The notes: generated from the letters alone by a model not told the origin. Shown: positions 27,712 through 36,682, counted from the first letter of the stretch. The stretch is DNA of 64,000 nt from Marinicella meishanensis (GCF_019931145.1 NZ_JAIOUV010000004.1:124001-188000); one strand, 5' to 3'. A program made the numbers and translations.

Positions 27712-30099
27712 TCAGTTGTCAAAGCCGTCCTGGCGGATCAAGTCGTGACGATAAACCCGCACCGCGCCAGCGTTGTATCCCCTGAAATCATCACCGGTTG
27801 CAGCCACCACCATTTTATCGGCGGATAACAACACCTCACCGGCAAAACCATCGCCGGCAGTGCCATTGGTGGGGGTCAGGGCCATGGCTTCTGACCAGTA
27901 CGCACCCTGCTTTCGATACAAACGCGCCAGGCCCGTTTCCGTGCCCGCAACCACGGCCCGGGGAGCACCAATCAATGCGTAATCCTGATGCACACTGATG
28001 CCCTGCCCAAACCTTGGGAAACCCGTTGTCCCCAGGTCGGGATCCAAACGTTGATGGAATGTCCATTGCTGGCCATCGAACTGGAACACTTCAACCGCAT
28101 ATCTTGAGTCAATGGCTGCATCGAGGTACAAACCAATGAAGACCTCAGAATCAATGGCCCCAATACCGCTCCCAAACGACAATCCGCCTGGATGGCTGGG
28201 TAACAAGGTTTGCAGCGGTGTGGTCAAATTGTCCTGGTGGTACACATGCACCGCTCCCACCGAATCATCGGTCAAACCATCATACCGAGCCGTCACAAAC
28301 AACCAGTCTCCGGCCGTGATCAGTTGCCATCCAAATCCTTGGTAATCGGCATCCCTGGGTGGGGTAATTTTTTGGCTGTGTCGCCACAAGCCTTGTTGCA
28401 TTTCCAAAAGATACACAGCTCCCGCTCCAACGCCGGCCTCGTTATCCCCAGCAGCGCCCACAAACAGCTTGCCATGACCCAGTGCCAGGGAACGCCCAAA
28501 ACCTTTGTATTGGGATGGATCGGGCGCTTGAATGCGTCTGGACTGTTGCCATTGATTCCCTTGCTTGGCGAACCAATAGATTGAACCGGCTTCGTAATGG
28601 GGGGCTTGATCTTGCAGTGGTGCGCCAACCATGAGCCAGTCATCTTGCAACAAGACCGCGGTGCCAAATTGATCCTGGTCAGCCGCATCATTGGAAAGCA
28701 GTTTCTGTTCAGGCCACCACCGACTGCCATCATAGCGGTACACATAGGCCGAGCCTACCCCAAATTTGTCGCCATGATCCTGGTAAGGCGCCCCAAACAA
28801 AATGCGGTCTCCATACAAGGCCAAGCTGCTGCCCGCAGACGCCCGGGGCGAACCTTGCCCTCCAGTCAGCTTTTGTGGTTGTACCCAATCATCACCGAAA
28901 GATTCAAACACATAAGCAGCGCCGGCATTTTGTCCTTCGTCATCGGCGTCGGTCACACCCATCAGCCAATGGTCATCATTGGCCGCCATGCGCCCACCAA
29001 AGTATTCAGTCGCTGGGCTGTTTTCGGCGATCAGTTTCTCAACCAGCTGCCACTGGTTGTTGATCAACCGATATCGACAAGTGGCCCGCCTATTGATGCC
29101 ATTGACAACCTTCTCACAAGTGCCAACAAAGGCTTCATCATCCCTCACCAGCACAAAAGCCCCAAAGCCAAAGTCATGGATGTTGTCGTCTGGAACCAAG
29201 CTTTGATGGTGCACCCAAGACTGACCATCAAAGCGATACACTTCAACTGTGGTCATGCTGAAACCATGGGATTGCCACATGGCCCAGTTTTCTGACAAGC
29301 TGAGGTTGACACCAAAAGTGTCGTAATCAACTGGGTTACTTGACTCAATGGTGCCCGATGCGTCCCATGTTGATCCATTCAATTGAAACACATCCACCGA
29401 TCCACGCCAATTCGGACCCAGGGCTGACACCATCAACTGACCCGCAGACACACCCAAGCTGTGACCATACGACATCAAATCATTTTGTCCTTGTTGATTG
29501 AGGGTTTGGCTGTGTTGCCATTGACCACCCTGATTCAGATACACATAAACCGCTTGTTGTTGGCAGGCCGCCACCAACAACATGTTTTCTTGCAAATGGA
29601 TGGCACAACCGAAATCACCCAACTCCGCTGGTTCTGGCGCCAACAACTGTTGGTGTAACAACCAACGATTGCCCTGTTTGCGGTACAGCATGGCCGCACC
29701 GCTGCCCAAGGCTTCACCACTGAATTTGGGGGCACCAATCAATGCCCAATCACCCCACAAAGCCACCGACGCGCCAAACTGGTCATTCGGACTGCCCCCA
29801 GCTGGCACCAAAGTCTCGGTTTTTTCCCATGTCACGCCACTGTTCTCAAAAACATAAGCCACACCGGTGTCTGCAGTGTCTTTGGCCCCCACCAACAGGC
29901 GGTTGCCATCCAATGCCACGTCATGGCCAAAGCGACTGTCCCGACCTGACATCCCAACGCCACTGGGTAACAAAGTGCCCTCAAATAATTGGTTGGCCAA
30001 GACGGGTTGTATCCATGGCGGCAACAGCAAAAGCCAACACAGCGCTAGCTTGGTGATGAAAGTGGGATTGAGGTGGTTGGTTTTTGCAGTCAATTTCAT
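27712..30099 (-). CDS. Secreted FG-GAP repeat (beta-propeller) protein
   Basis: 795 residues. A long hydrophobic N-terminal segment (LALCWLLLLPPWIQPVLA) acts as signal peptide. About ten repeats of the FG-GAP type follow, such as FGHDVALDGNRLLVGAKD and FGASVALWGDWALIGAPK, forming one or more integrin-like propellers. The C-terminus is LIRQDGFDN, similar in spirit to the DG(F/M)E ending of the secreted protein at 33713-34417. An AAGGAA sequence lies upstream of the ATG. Such proteins are commonly extracellular and may bind ligands or cells; the specific role is unknown. Confidence 0.85.
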   Translation of the reverse strand: MKLTAKTNHLNPTFITKLALCWLLLLPPWIQPVLANQLFEGTLLPSGVGMSGRDSRFGHDVALDGNRLLVGAKDTADTGVAYVFENSGVTWEKTETLVPAGGSPNDQFGASVALWGDWALIGAPKFSGEALGSGAAMLYRKQGNRWLLHQQLLAPEPAELGDFGCAIHLQENMLLVAACQQQAVYVYLNQGGQWQHSQTLNQQGQNDLMSYGHSLGVSAGQLMVSALGPNWRGSVDVFQLNGSTWDASGTIESSNPVDYDTFGVNLSLSENWAMWQSHGFSMTTVEVYRFDGQSWVHHQSLVPDDNIHDFGFGAFVLVRDDEAFVGTCEKVVNGINRRATCRYRLINNQWQLVEKLIAENSPATEYFGGRMAANDDHWLMGVTDADDEGQNAGAAYVFESFGDDWVQPQKLTGGQGSPRASAGSSLALYGDRILFGAPYQDHGDKFGVGSAYVYRYDGSRWWPEQKLLSNDAADQDQFGTAVLLQDDWLMVGAPLQDQAPHYEAGSIYWFAKQGNQWQQSRRIQAPDPSQYKGFGRSLALGHGKLFVGAAGDNEAGVGAGAVYLLEMQQGLWRHSQKITPPRDADYQGFGWQLITAGDWLFVTARYDGLTDDSVGAVHVYHQDNLTTPLQTLLPSHPGGLSFGSGIGAIDSEVFIGLYLDAAIDSRYAVEVFQFDGQQWTFHQRLDPDLGTTGFPRFGQGISVHQDYALIGAPRAVVAGTETGLARLYRKQGAYWSEAMALTPTNGTAGDGFAGEVLLSADKMVVAATGDDFRGYNAGAVRVYRHDLIRQDGFDN

Positions 30100-30277
30100 G
30101 GGGGGTTAAATTCCTTTTTTTTGGTTGTGGCCTCATGGTAAAAGCTCAATCATTGCCATCAAAGCCCTGCCCTCGTTGCGGACATCGATCAACATATTAA
30201 ATCAAATAAAATGATTTTGCACTGTTAATGGTCAAACCGATGGGGCCAAATTCGTTCGCATGGATCATCATTGGGTG

Positions 30278-30318
30278 TGCAAAAAGAATGCCTCAATTGT
30301 CGGGACATTCTTTTTGCA
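30278..30318. repeat. Perfect 13-bp inverted repeat, possible pnt terminator
   Basis: TGCAAAAAGAATG and its exact complement CATTCTTTTTGCA are separated by 15 nt, ending 14 nt past the pntB stop. As RNA from the minus strand it would form an AT-rich hairpin with a T-run inside the descending arm. It may be a terminator or a protein-binding palindrome. Confidence 0.6.
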
Positions 30319-30332
30319 TCAAAGTGATTAAA

Positions 30333-31766
30333 TCACAGCGCCTTCAAGCCCTGAATCAACTTGGCGATCGCCTCTTGCGCATCGCCATAGAGCATTTTGT
30401 TGTGGTCGGCGAAGAACAGGGCGTTTTGGATGCCGGCAAAACCGGTGCCTTTGCCGCGTTTGATGACGATGGAGTTCTTCGCTTCATCGACATTCAGAAT
30501 CGGCATGCCATAGATCGGGCTTTCCGGGTCGGTTTTGGCCACCGGATTCACCACGTCATTGGCCCCGATCACCAGCGCCACATCGGTTTGGGCGAATTGG
30601 CCATTGATGTCTTCCATGTCTTCGATCAGGTCATAGGGCACACCGGCTTCGGCCAACAGCACGTTCATGTGCCCTGGCATGCGACCAGCCACCGGGTGGA
30701 TGGCGAATTTCACATCGACGCCTTTGTCCAACAACATCTCGGTCATTTCCCACAGTTTGTGCTGCGCTTGGGCCACGGCCATGCCATAACCTGGGATCAC
30801 GATCACCCGGTCGGCATAAGCCATTTGAATGGCGGCATCCTGCGCCTGGATTTCTTTCATTTCACCTTCAATGGCCTTGCCACCTGAACCGCCCATGGAA
30901 CCGAACAACACCGAGGCCAGTGAGCGGTTCATGGCTTTGGCCATTTCCTGGGTCAACAAGGTGCCGGCGGCACCCACCAGCATGCCGGCGATGATCATCG
31001 CCTCGTTTTGCAGCACGAAACCTTCGAAGGACACGGCCAAACCGGTGAACGCGTTGTACAGCGAAATCACCACCGGCATGTCGGCGCCACCGATCGGCAG
31101 GGTCATCAAGATGCCCAACAACAAGGACAGGCCAAAGAAAAACCAAATGTAATTGGCGTTCAGGTCTTGGGTCAGATAGACCCCCAAACCAATGGTGCCC
31201 AAAGCCACCAGGCCATTGAAGAAGTGTTGGCCGGGGAACACGTAGCGTTTGTCAATCCAGCCTTGTAATTTGCCAAAGGCGATCAGCGAACCACTGAGGG
31301 CAATGGCGCCAATGAATACGCCGGCAATGGCGAACACCATGCTCACCCCTGAAAGGCAATCATGGGCGGTGGCGGTGTCGACGATGGTGCCCGCAGTACA
31401 GCCGCCGAGGTGATCGACCGCATTGAACAAGGCCATGGCACCGATGAAGGCCGCAGAGCCACCGCCCATGCCGTTGTACAGGGCCACCATTTGCGGCATG
31501 TCGGTCATCGCCACTTTCTTGCCGCTGACCCAAGCCAGCACGGTGGACGAGACCAATGCCGCGATGATCAACACCATGTTGTGCATGTCCGGCAACAAGA
31601 AGGTGGCCACGGTGGCAATCAACATGCCCCAGCCAGCCCAGACGATGCCGCCGCGGGCGGTGCCGGGCGCACTCATGCGCCGCAGACCGGTGATGAACAA
31701 GATGGCCGCCAAGAAATAGGAGGCTTTGATCAGTGACGGCAGGTAGGCTTGTATGGTTTCCATCAT
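30333..31766 (-). CDS. pntB: NAD(P)+ transhydrogenase subunit beta
   Basis: 477 residues. About nine membrane helices (domain II) precede a soluble NADP(H)-binding domain III with VIVIPGYGMAVAQAQHKLWE near residue 315 and ALVIGANDVVNP near 410. It couples hydride transfer between NADH and NADP+ to inward proton movement. Its ATG overlaps the stop of pntA2 by 4 nt, giving the order pntA1-pntA2-pntB. Confidence 0.97.
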   Translation of the reverse strand: MMETIQAYLPSLIKASYFLAAILFITGLRRMSAPGTARGGIVWAGWGMLIATVATFLLPDMHNMVLIIAALVSSTVLAWVSGKKVAMTDMPQMVALYNGMGGGSAAFIGAMALFNAVDHLGGCTAGTIVDTATAHDCLSGVSMVFAIAGVFIGAIALSGSLIAFGKLQGWIDKRYVFPGQHFFNGLVALGTIGLGVYLTQDLNANYIWFFFGLSLLLGILMTLPIGGADMPVVISLYNAFTGLAVSFEGFVLQNEAMIIAGMLVGAAGTLLTQEMAKAMNRSLASVLFGSMGGSGGKAIEGEMKEIQAQDAAIQMAYADRVIVIPGYGMAVAQAQHKLWEMTEMLLDKGVDVKFAIHPVAGRMPGHMNVLLAEAGVPYDLIEDMEDINGQFAQTDVALVIGANDVVNPVAKTDPESPIYGMPILNVDEAKNSIVIKRGKGTGFAGIQNALFFADHNKMLYGDAQEAIAKLIQGLKAL

Positions 31767-32074
31767 GAGCCTGCTCCATCGTCATCCTGCTTTTTCTGGC
31801 GGGGTTTGAACATTTCCAGCATGCGTTCGGTGACCACATAGCCACCGGCGGCATTACCCGCACCGAGGAACACCGCAATGAAACCAAACACCTTTTCCAA
31901 AGTGGTGTCGGCATGGCCCAAGGCAATCATGGCACCCACCAGCACGATGCCGTGGATGAAGTTGGATCCTGACATCAATGGGGTGTGCAAGATCACCGGT
32001 ACTTTGCGGATGATCTCAAAGCCCAGAATCGCTGCCAGGGCAAATATATACAAAGCAATAAAACCGTCAATCAT
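31763..32074 (-). CDS. pntA2: NAD(P)+ transhydrogenase alpha subunit, membrane part
   Basis: 103 residues from the ATG at 32074, which overlaps the pntA1 stop (ATGA). The open frame extends upstream but that part is a shadow of pntA1. It has three to four helices (FIALYIFALAAILGFEII, FIHGIVLVGAMIAL, KVFGFIAVFLGAGNAAGGYV), equivalent to the C-terminal membrane segment of E. coli PntA. A separate gene for this piece is typical of the three-subunit transhydrogenases. Confidence 0.92.
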   Translation of the reverse strand: MIDGFIALYIFALAAILGFEIIRKVPVILHTPLMSGSNFIHGIVLVGAMIALGHADTTLEKVFGFIAVFLGAGNAAGGYVVTERMLEMFKPRQKKQDDDGAGS

Positions 32075-33207
32075 GATTGTTCTCCCGCTGGTTGTGGTTT
32101 CACGGCTGGGTGCACCACGGCGCCGTCTTTGGTCACCGCGCAACCGGCCAAAATGTCGTCTTCCCAATTCAAATGAAAGGCCCCTTCATTGTTCATCAAG
32201 GCCAATAAATTCCACACATTGCGCGAATACATTTCACTGGCATGCAAGGGCACGGTGGCCGATAAGTTTTTCGGGCCAATGACTTTGACATTGTTGACCA
32301 CTTTGGTGACCCCGGCTTCGGTGGGTTCGCAGTTGCCGCCACCTTCGGCGCCCAAATCCACGATCACGCTGCCGGCTTTCATGTCATCAACCATGGCCGC
32401 AGTGATGATGCGTGGTGCCGGTCGGCCTGGCACCGCGGCGGTGGTGATCAACACATCCACTTCGGTGAGGTGTTTGGCCAGGTTTTGTTGCTGGGTTTGT
32501 TTTTCTTCGTCAGTCAAGGCCCGGGCATAACCGCCTTCACCCACGGCTTCGACCCCCAAGTCCAAGAACTTGGCGCCCAGTGATTTGACTTGTTCAACGG
32601 TTTCGGGTCGTACGTCATAACCGGTGACATTGGCCCCCAGCCGGCGGGCCGTGGCCATCGCTTGCAAGCCAGCCACCCCGGCACCGATCACCAACACCGA
32701 GGCCGGGCGGATGGTGCCCGCGGCGGTGGTCAACATGGGAAAAAATCGCGGCGCCTCTGAGGCCGCCAACAGCACGGCCTTGTAGCCAGCCACCGAAGCT
32801 TGTGAAGACAACACATCCATGGCCTGTGCCCGGGTGGTGCGGGGAATCAACTCCATGGAAAAAACGGTGATGCCTTTGCCAGCGGCGGCATCAAAACGGT
32901 CTTGATCGGCATAGGGTGAGACCATGCCTATGACCACCGCATCATGTTTCAACTCATCCATGTCAGCCGCGCTCAGCGCATCCACACCAACCAGCACATC
33001 AGCGGCATTGAGCACATCGGTGCGGCTTTTGGCCTTTTGGCACATTTCAGGGTAGGCATCGTCAGGAAAACCCGCCGCTTCACCGGCGCCCGGTTCAAAC
33101 AGGACTTGCCAGCCCAGGTCCAGTATTTTGGCCACCGTTTCTGGCACCAAAGCCACCCTGGACTCGTCATCTCTTTGCTCTTTCACAAAGCCCACTGTTG
33201 TCGTCAT
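32071..33207 (-). CDS. pntA1: NAD(P)+ transhydrogenase alpha subunit, NAD-binding part
   Basis: 378 residues of the alanine dehydrogenase/PNT family. It has KEQRDDESRVALVPETVAKI at the start and a Rossmann motif VLVIGAGVAGLQAMATARRLG near residue 170; AEGGGNCEPTEAG follows near 290. It is the peripheral domain I that binds NAD(H). First gene of the pnt operon, with an extended -10 about 30 nt upstream. Confidence 0.96.
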   Translation of the reverse strand: MTTTVGFVKEQRDDESRVALVPETVAKILDLGWQVLFEPGAGEAAGFPDDAYPEMCQKAKSRTDVLNAADVLVGVDALSAADMDELKHDAVVIGMVSPYADQDRFDAAAGKGITVFSMELIPRTTRAQAMDVLSSQASVAGYKAVLLAASEAPRFFPMLTTAAGTIRPASVLVIGAGVAGLQAMATARRLGANVTGYDVRPETVEQVKSLGAKFLDLGVEAVGEGGYARALTDEEKQTQQQNLAKHLTEVDVLITTAAVPGRPAPRIITAAMVDDMKAGSVIVDLGAEGGGNCEPTEAGVTKVVNNVKVIGPKNLSATVPLHASEMYSRNVWNLLALMNNEGAFHLNWEDDILAGCAVTKDGAVVHPAVKPQPAGEQS

Positions 33208-33234
33208 AGGATCCCACTTGTTTCAAACGTCATC

Positions 33235-33243
33235 AGTATAGCA
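33235..33243 (-). promoter_or_regulatory. Extended -10 promoter element of the pnt operon
   Basis: Minus-strand TGC followed by TATACT (33235-33240), about 28 nt before the pntA1 ATG. No good -35 is visible, which fits an extended -10 promoter. Confidence 0.45.
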
Positions 33244-33397
33244 AAAGCGGAAATTATTGTGTGGTTTGATTTTTTCGAACGTGGTGTTCAAAAAAAACCA
33301 TCAAAATCTGGCCTGATCATTCACTGACAATCTCCCACAGAAGACCTATGGTGTGCTTTTTGTCAATGAACTAAAAAACATGAAAAACTGAATCAAC

Positions 33398-33603
33398 CGA
33401 TGCTTGGTGTGGGGTCGGCCAGTGGCGCCGGGGCCGAAACCCGGGTGGTGATCAGTACGGTGATCTTGTTCGGCTTGATCGGCGCCACCGTGTTCACTTT
33501 GTTTGTGGTGCCGATGGCTTACAGTGTGTTGGCCCGCAACACCACTTCACCGGAAACGGTGGCCAAAAACCTGGCACACGAACAAAATTCAGCACCTCGT
33601 TGA
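33398..33603 (+). pseudogene. Remnant of an RND efflux transporter (C-terminus only)
   Basis: About 68 codons that match the end of RND (AcrB/MexB-type) permeases: the SGAGAETRVVIST motif that follows helix 11, then helix 12 (LIGATVFTLFVVPMAY) and a polar tail. The roughly 950 preceding codons are missing; an in-frame stop lies near 33366. The frame and stop are intact, but there is no promoter or ribosome-binding site. It is best read as the trace of a deleted efflux gene. Confidence 0.8.
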
Positions 33604-33677
33604 AATCAATCATGAATTGAGTCAGTCTCACCCATACGCCCACCCACTCATCACGGCGAATGCTGTGTTGGAATTTT

Positions 33678-33686
33678 TGTTATAAT
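33678..33686 (+). promoter_or_regulatory. Extended -10 promoter of the 234-aa secreted protein gene
   Basis: TGT followed by TATAAT (33681-33686), 26 nt before the ATG at 33713. A GGAGAAAGGG ribosome-binding site lies between. Confidence 0.5.
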
Positions 33687-33712
33687 CAACAGAACAACAC
33701 AGGAGAAAGGGT

Positions 33713-34417
33713 ATGTGTAAACACAGCAAGCTGTATTCAGCCATGGTGCTGGCCGGCATCATTGGGGTCAGCGAAAGCAGAGAAATTTATTACCAAGAAG
33801 ACTTTTCAGGTGGTGCCATTCCATTTGGCTGGATAACAGACGACTTGTCTGGACAAAATGCCTTCTGGACCTACTGCGCCGATCCGACTACAGGGCAAAG
33901 CAATGGTTGCCCACCTCTGTGGGATGACGGATTGAATCAACAAGGGCCATTTGCTTCAAGCTCAGCAAACAATGGATTCATGACACTGGATTCAGACATT
34001 TATGGCAATTTACCGCAAAATCATGTCAGCACCTTAACGGCTGGACCTTTTAATTTGAGTGGTGCATCCAGTGTCCACGTTGAATTTCAAGGATTTATTG
34101 GGGCGTACACCGTGGTGCCCGCTAATAACGCCGTGTTCCAAGTGAGTAACGATGGCGGCAACAATTGGACCACTTATGCGCCTTACCCGAACTTGACCCT
34201 GGGCACGCCAGATCCGCCCAATGTCAGGTGGTCCTATAACCCCACATTCAGCTCTTTTGATGTCAGCGCTGTGGCCGCAGGGCAATCAGGGGTGTTCATG
34301 CGTTTTTCATGGACCGGCAATTTTGAGTTCTTATGGAGTGTCGATGACTTTGTGGTTGCCAGCTTACCTGATTTGATTTTCACAGATGGCATGGAAGAAC
34401 CACCGCCACCCCCTTAA
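33713..34417 (+). CDS. Secreted protein with DG(M)E-type C-terminus
   Basis: 234 residues. A short hydrophobic N-terminal stretch (MVLAGIIGVSE) suggests export, though it is weaker than a standard signal peptide. The rest is rich in Gly, Ser, Asn and aromatic residues and probably beta-sandwich (LTAGPFNLSGASSVHVEFQ, then FSWTGNFEFLWSVDDFVVA, a pattern seen in MAM/jelly-roll-like modules). It ends DLIFTDGMEEPPPPP. Endings of the form (I/V)F-x-DGFE are common on secreted proteins of Lysobacterales-type bacteria. Family not recognised. Confidence 0.7.
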   Translation: MCKHSKLYSAMVLAGIIGVSESREIYYQEDFSGGAIPFGWITDDLSGQNAFWTYCADPTTGQSNGCPPLWDDGLNQQGPFASSSANNGFMTLDSDIYGNLPQNHVSTLTAGPFNLSGASSVHVEFQGFIGAYTVVPANNAVFQVSNDGGNNWTTYAPYPNLTLGTPDPPNVRWSYNPTFSSFDVSAVAAGQSGVFMRFSWTGNFEFLWSVDDFVVASLPDLIFTDGMEEPPPPP

Positions 34418-34444
34418 TTTCACCATTTATTTGGCGGGTGGGTG

Positions 34445-34472
34445 TTGCTTTTGCCGCGATTCAACTTATCAT
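34445..34472 (+). promoter_or_regulatory. Promoter of the nucleoside deaminase gene (leaderless type)
   Basis: TTGCTT (34445-34450), a 16-nt spacer and TATCAT (34467-34472); the ATG at 34479 begins six bases after the -10. The AAGG just before the ATG is too close to be a normal Shine-Dalgarno. Confidence 0.5.
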
Positions 34473-34478
34473 AAGGCG

Positions 34479-34955
34479 ATGGACAACACCCACCTGATAT
34501 TCATGCAGCGCGCCATCGAACTGGCGCGTGAAGGCATGCACAACGGCCATGGCGGCCCCTTTGGCTGCGTGGTGGTCAAAGACAATGAGATCATTGCCGA
34601 AGGCTGGAATCGGGTCACCTCGACCAATGACCCCACAGCCCACGCCGAAGTCACGGCGATACGCTTGGCCTGTGACAAATTGGGTTCATTCCAATTGGAT
34701 GGCTGTGTGATTTACACCTCTTGTGAACCCTGCCCCATGTGCCTGGGTGCCATCTATTGGGCCCGCCCGGAACAAGTGTTCTATGGTTGTGACCGCCAGG
34801 ATGCGGCCAACATCGCCTTTGACGACCAATTCATCTACGACGAAATCGATGCCCACATCGATGACCGCCAAATCCCTTTCACTCAAATCAATCAGGCCGA
34901 AGCGGTGGCGGTGTTCAAAGAATGGCACCAAAAAACCGACAAAACCGAGTATTGA
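34479..34955 (+). CDS. Nucleoside/guanine deaminase (CDA-fold)
   Basis: 158 residues from the ATG at 34479; the open frame upstream overlaps the previous gene and is not supported. It has the deaminase signatures HAEVTAIR and TSCEPCPMCLGAIYWAR, which supply the zinc ligands and the catalytic Glu, plus GGPFGCVVVKDNEI. The spacing and the N-terminal AIELAREGMHNGHGG match guanine deaminase of the cytidine-deaminase fold (GuaD type) better than TadA. It would convert guanine to xanthine. Promoter placement predicts a leaderless message. Confidence 0.85.
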   Translation: MDNTHLIFMQRAIELAREGMHNGHGGPFGCVVVKDNEIIAEGWNRVTSTNDPTAHAEVTAIRLACDKLGSFQLDGCVIYTSCEPCPMCLGAIYWARPEQVFYGCDRQDAANIAFDDQFIYDEIDAHIDDRQIPFTQINQAEAVAVFKEWHQKTDKTEY

Positions 34956-34974
34956 ACCCCAGCCGTTGAAGGGC

Positions 34975-35274
34975 TTATGTCACGCGGTGCCAGCGCAATG
35001 GCTTGCAAAATTCTCGGATCACGAAACCTTTGGCTTCCAGATCCAGTTGCACGGTTTTGACCCACCAACCAGCGGTTTGGCCACCTGGAAACAGGTCATC
35101 CGGTAAATGCGGTATGACCTGCTGCATGGCTTCTTTTTGGGTCAGTCCCGGTGCTCCGCTCGGCAAAATGGCCAGGTAGGCCGTGCGCATGGCGGTGTAT
35201 TTGGCCGCATTAACCCGCGTCACCTGACCTGGGACATTGATGTTTTCGACTTCGATTTTGGCTTTCGGGTCCAT
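34975..35274 (-). CDS. DUF6958 family protein
   Basis: About 99 residues from the Met at 35274 (MDPKAKIEVENINVPG); an upstream in-frame Met would overlap the neighbouring lipoprotein gene. It contains APGLTQKEAMQQVIPHLPDD, then GWWVKTVQLDLEAKG and the C-terminal KPLRWHR, which I recognise as the small DUF6958 family. It looks like a winged-helix-sized cytosolic protein; no function is established. Confidence 0.75.
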   Translation of the reverse strand: MDPKAKIEVENINVPGQVTRVNAAKYTAMRTAYLAILPSGAPGLTQKEAMQQVIPHLPDDLFPGGQTAGWWVKTVQLDLEAKGFVIREFCKPLRWHRVT

Positions 35275-35296
35275 GGCCTTTGGCTGCTTTATAGCG

Positions 35297-35656
35297 TCAG
35301 GATTGCTGGCGATGAAAGACGACTTGAACATCATCAGCTGGCTTGATCCACAACTGATCGTCTGGCTTCAACACAGCGCTGAACATTTTGCCACTGAGGT
35401 CCAGTTGATAAGTCCCATCGGGCTGTTCTTGCCACTGCCCGTGGATCGGATCTCGGGCTTTTTTCCCGGGTTTTTGATCGGTCGCCTCACAACTGCCATC
35501 GGCGTTGATGTGGATGGTCAGCAGCTCGCCGTCATGCTGGCCTTGCCACGCACCCACCACCGTCGGCGCTTGCTGACAGGCCACCAAGCCCCAACAACAG
35601 AAGAACAGCAACCAAGCTTGTCGCGTTTTCTGATTGTTGGATGGTCGTTGGTTCAT
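35297..35656 (-). CDS. Putative lipoprotein, lipocalin-like small domain
   Basis: 119 residues from MNQRPSNNQ. The signal peptide ends in a lipobox (GLVAC, Cys at about residue 27). The mature part (VVGAWQGQHDGELLTIHI, then IHGQWQEQPDGTYQLDLSG) looks like a small beta-barrel that starts with a GxW strand. Two upstream starts are open. Function unknown. It overlaps nothing if the DUF6958 start at 35274 is right. Confidence 0.6.
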   Translation of the reverse strand: MNQRPSNNQKTRQAWLLFFCCWGLVACQQAPTVVGAWQGQHDGELLTIHINADGSCEATDQKPGKKARDPIHGQWQEQPDGTYQLDLSGKMFSAVLKPDDQLWIKPADDVQVVFHRQQS

Positions 35657-35683
35657 ACAGCTTGGTCTCATCACCAACCTGAA

Positions 35684-36127
35684 TCAGCTTGATTTTTCAC
35701 AATCGCGCAGGGCCTGAAAAGTTTGGGCCTTTTGTTGACAAGCCCAAATCTGGGCTTTCACCGGATCCTGCATGTCTTTTTGACATTCGGCCACACCATC
35801 AGCCACTGTGCCCGGGTCTTTTAATAGGGCGATCATGGCATCGGCTGCTTGGCCCACGTTTTCTTTTTTGATGTCTATTTCCATCAGGGTCAGGCCATGG
35901 CGCACAATGGTTTCACACTCACTGGCACCGGCTGGGCTGTTGCTGACCGAATCGACCGAGCGCTGCATGCCTTTGACCTTCATTTCTTTGGCGTTATTGG
36001 CTTGACCCTCGGGCGGCTTGGCCGAGTAATGGGTCACGCCATTTTCATCCACCCATTTGTACACCTGGCTCCAGGCTGAGCCGGCCACAATGAGCAATGC
36101 AATGATCCACAAACTGGTTTTATTCAT
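35684..36127 (-). CDS. DUF4124 domain-containing periplasmic protein
   Basis: 147 residues from MNKTSLWIIALLIVAGSAWS, a signal peptide, followed by the DUF4124 motif VYKWVDENGVTHYSAKPPEG at residues 22-45. The C-terminal half has four Cys that may pair. DUF4124 proteins are frequent in proteobacterial envelopes, with no defined function. Confidence 0.8.
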   Translation of the reverse strand: MNKTSLWIIALLIVAGSAWSQVYKWVDENGVTHYSAKPPEGQANNAKEMKVKGMQRSVDSVSNSPAGASECETIVRHGLTLMEIDIKKENVGQAADAMIALLKDPGTVADGVAECQKDMQDPVKAQIWACQQKAQTFQALRDCEKSS

Positions 36128-36184
36128 GGCTATTTCTGGTCTAAAAAAAACCGCCATTGTAACCCAATCGGCTACCGGAACAAA

Positions 36185-36682
36185 TCAACCCTTCGATTCC
36201 GGCCGACGGTGGCGCCACCAGAATTTGAAAAATGCCCATTGGCTGCGCCAGAATCCATGCAGCTTGGGCCGGTCATCGGTGGCCTCTTGCACCCGCGACT
36301 CATAAAACATATGGCCTGACGGCTCAGGCAATGAATCAGTGGCTGGAAACACCCGGACCGGTACCATGGTGAGTTTCGGCATCAGTGGAAAATAAAACTC
36401 TTCGATGACGGCTTGTCCGCATTGTTCGCAACAGCCCCGTTGCACATTGGGCGGCCGTTTGTAGGTGCTGAAACGGACCGCATCGGCCGGCGGATTTTGC
36501 ACCCGGTCTGTGCGGTAAATCAACACATCGGCGTGGCTGGCTTGGTTGTACTTTTGGCAAATACCACAATGACAGACCATGCGAAACAGGGGCAAGCCTT
36601 GCACCGTGTACTGGACGTGGCCGCAAGCGCATTGACAGGCATACTCGGCTGCAAGCGGTAATTGTTCTGTTGTGGATGTCAT
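36185..36682 (-). CDS. GFA (glutathione-dependent formaldehyde-activating/CENP-V) family protein
   Basis: 165 residues from MTSTTEQLPL. It shows the zinc cysteines of the GFA fold: CQCACGHVQY, then CHCGICQKYNQASHAD and RGCCEQCGQAV. The family name comes from Gfa, but most members are not demonstrated enzymes. A C-terminal basic tail (FFKFWWRHRRPESKG) is present. The start was set at Met 36682 because the upstream frame lacks coding character. Confidence 0.82.
   Translation of the reverse strand: MTSTTEQLPLAAEYACQCACGHVQYTVQGLPLFRMVCHCGICQKYNQASHADVLIYRTDRVQNPPADAVRFSTYKRPPNVQRGCCEQCGQAVIEEFYFPLMPKLTMVPVRVFPATDSLPEPSGHMFYESRVQEATDDRPKLHGFWRSQWAFFKFWWRHRRPESKG

Noticed and set aside
34386-34478. 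N-terminal extension of the nucleoside deaminase
   Set aside because: It overlaps the preceding gene and the promoter; homology to deaminases begins at the Met at 34479.
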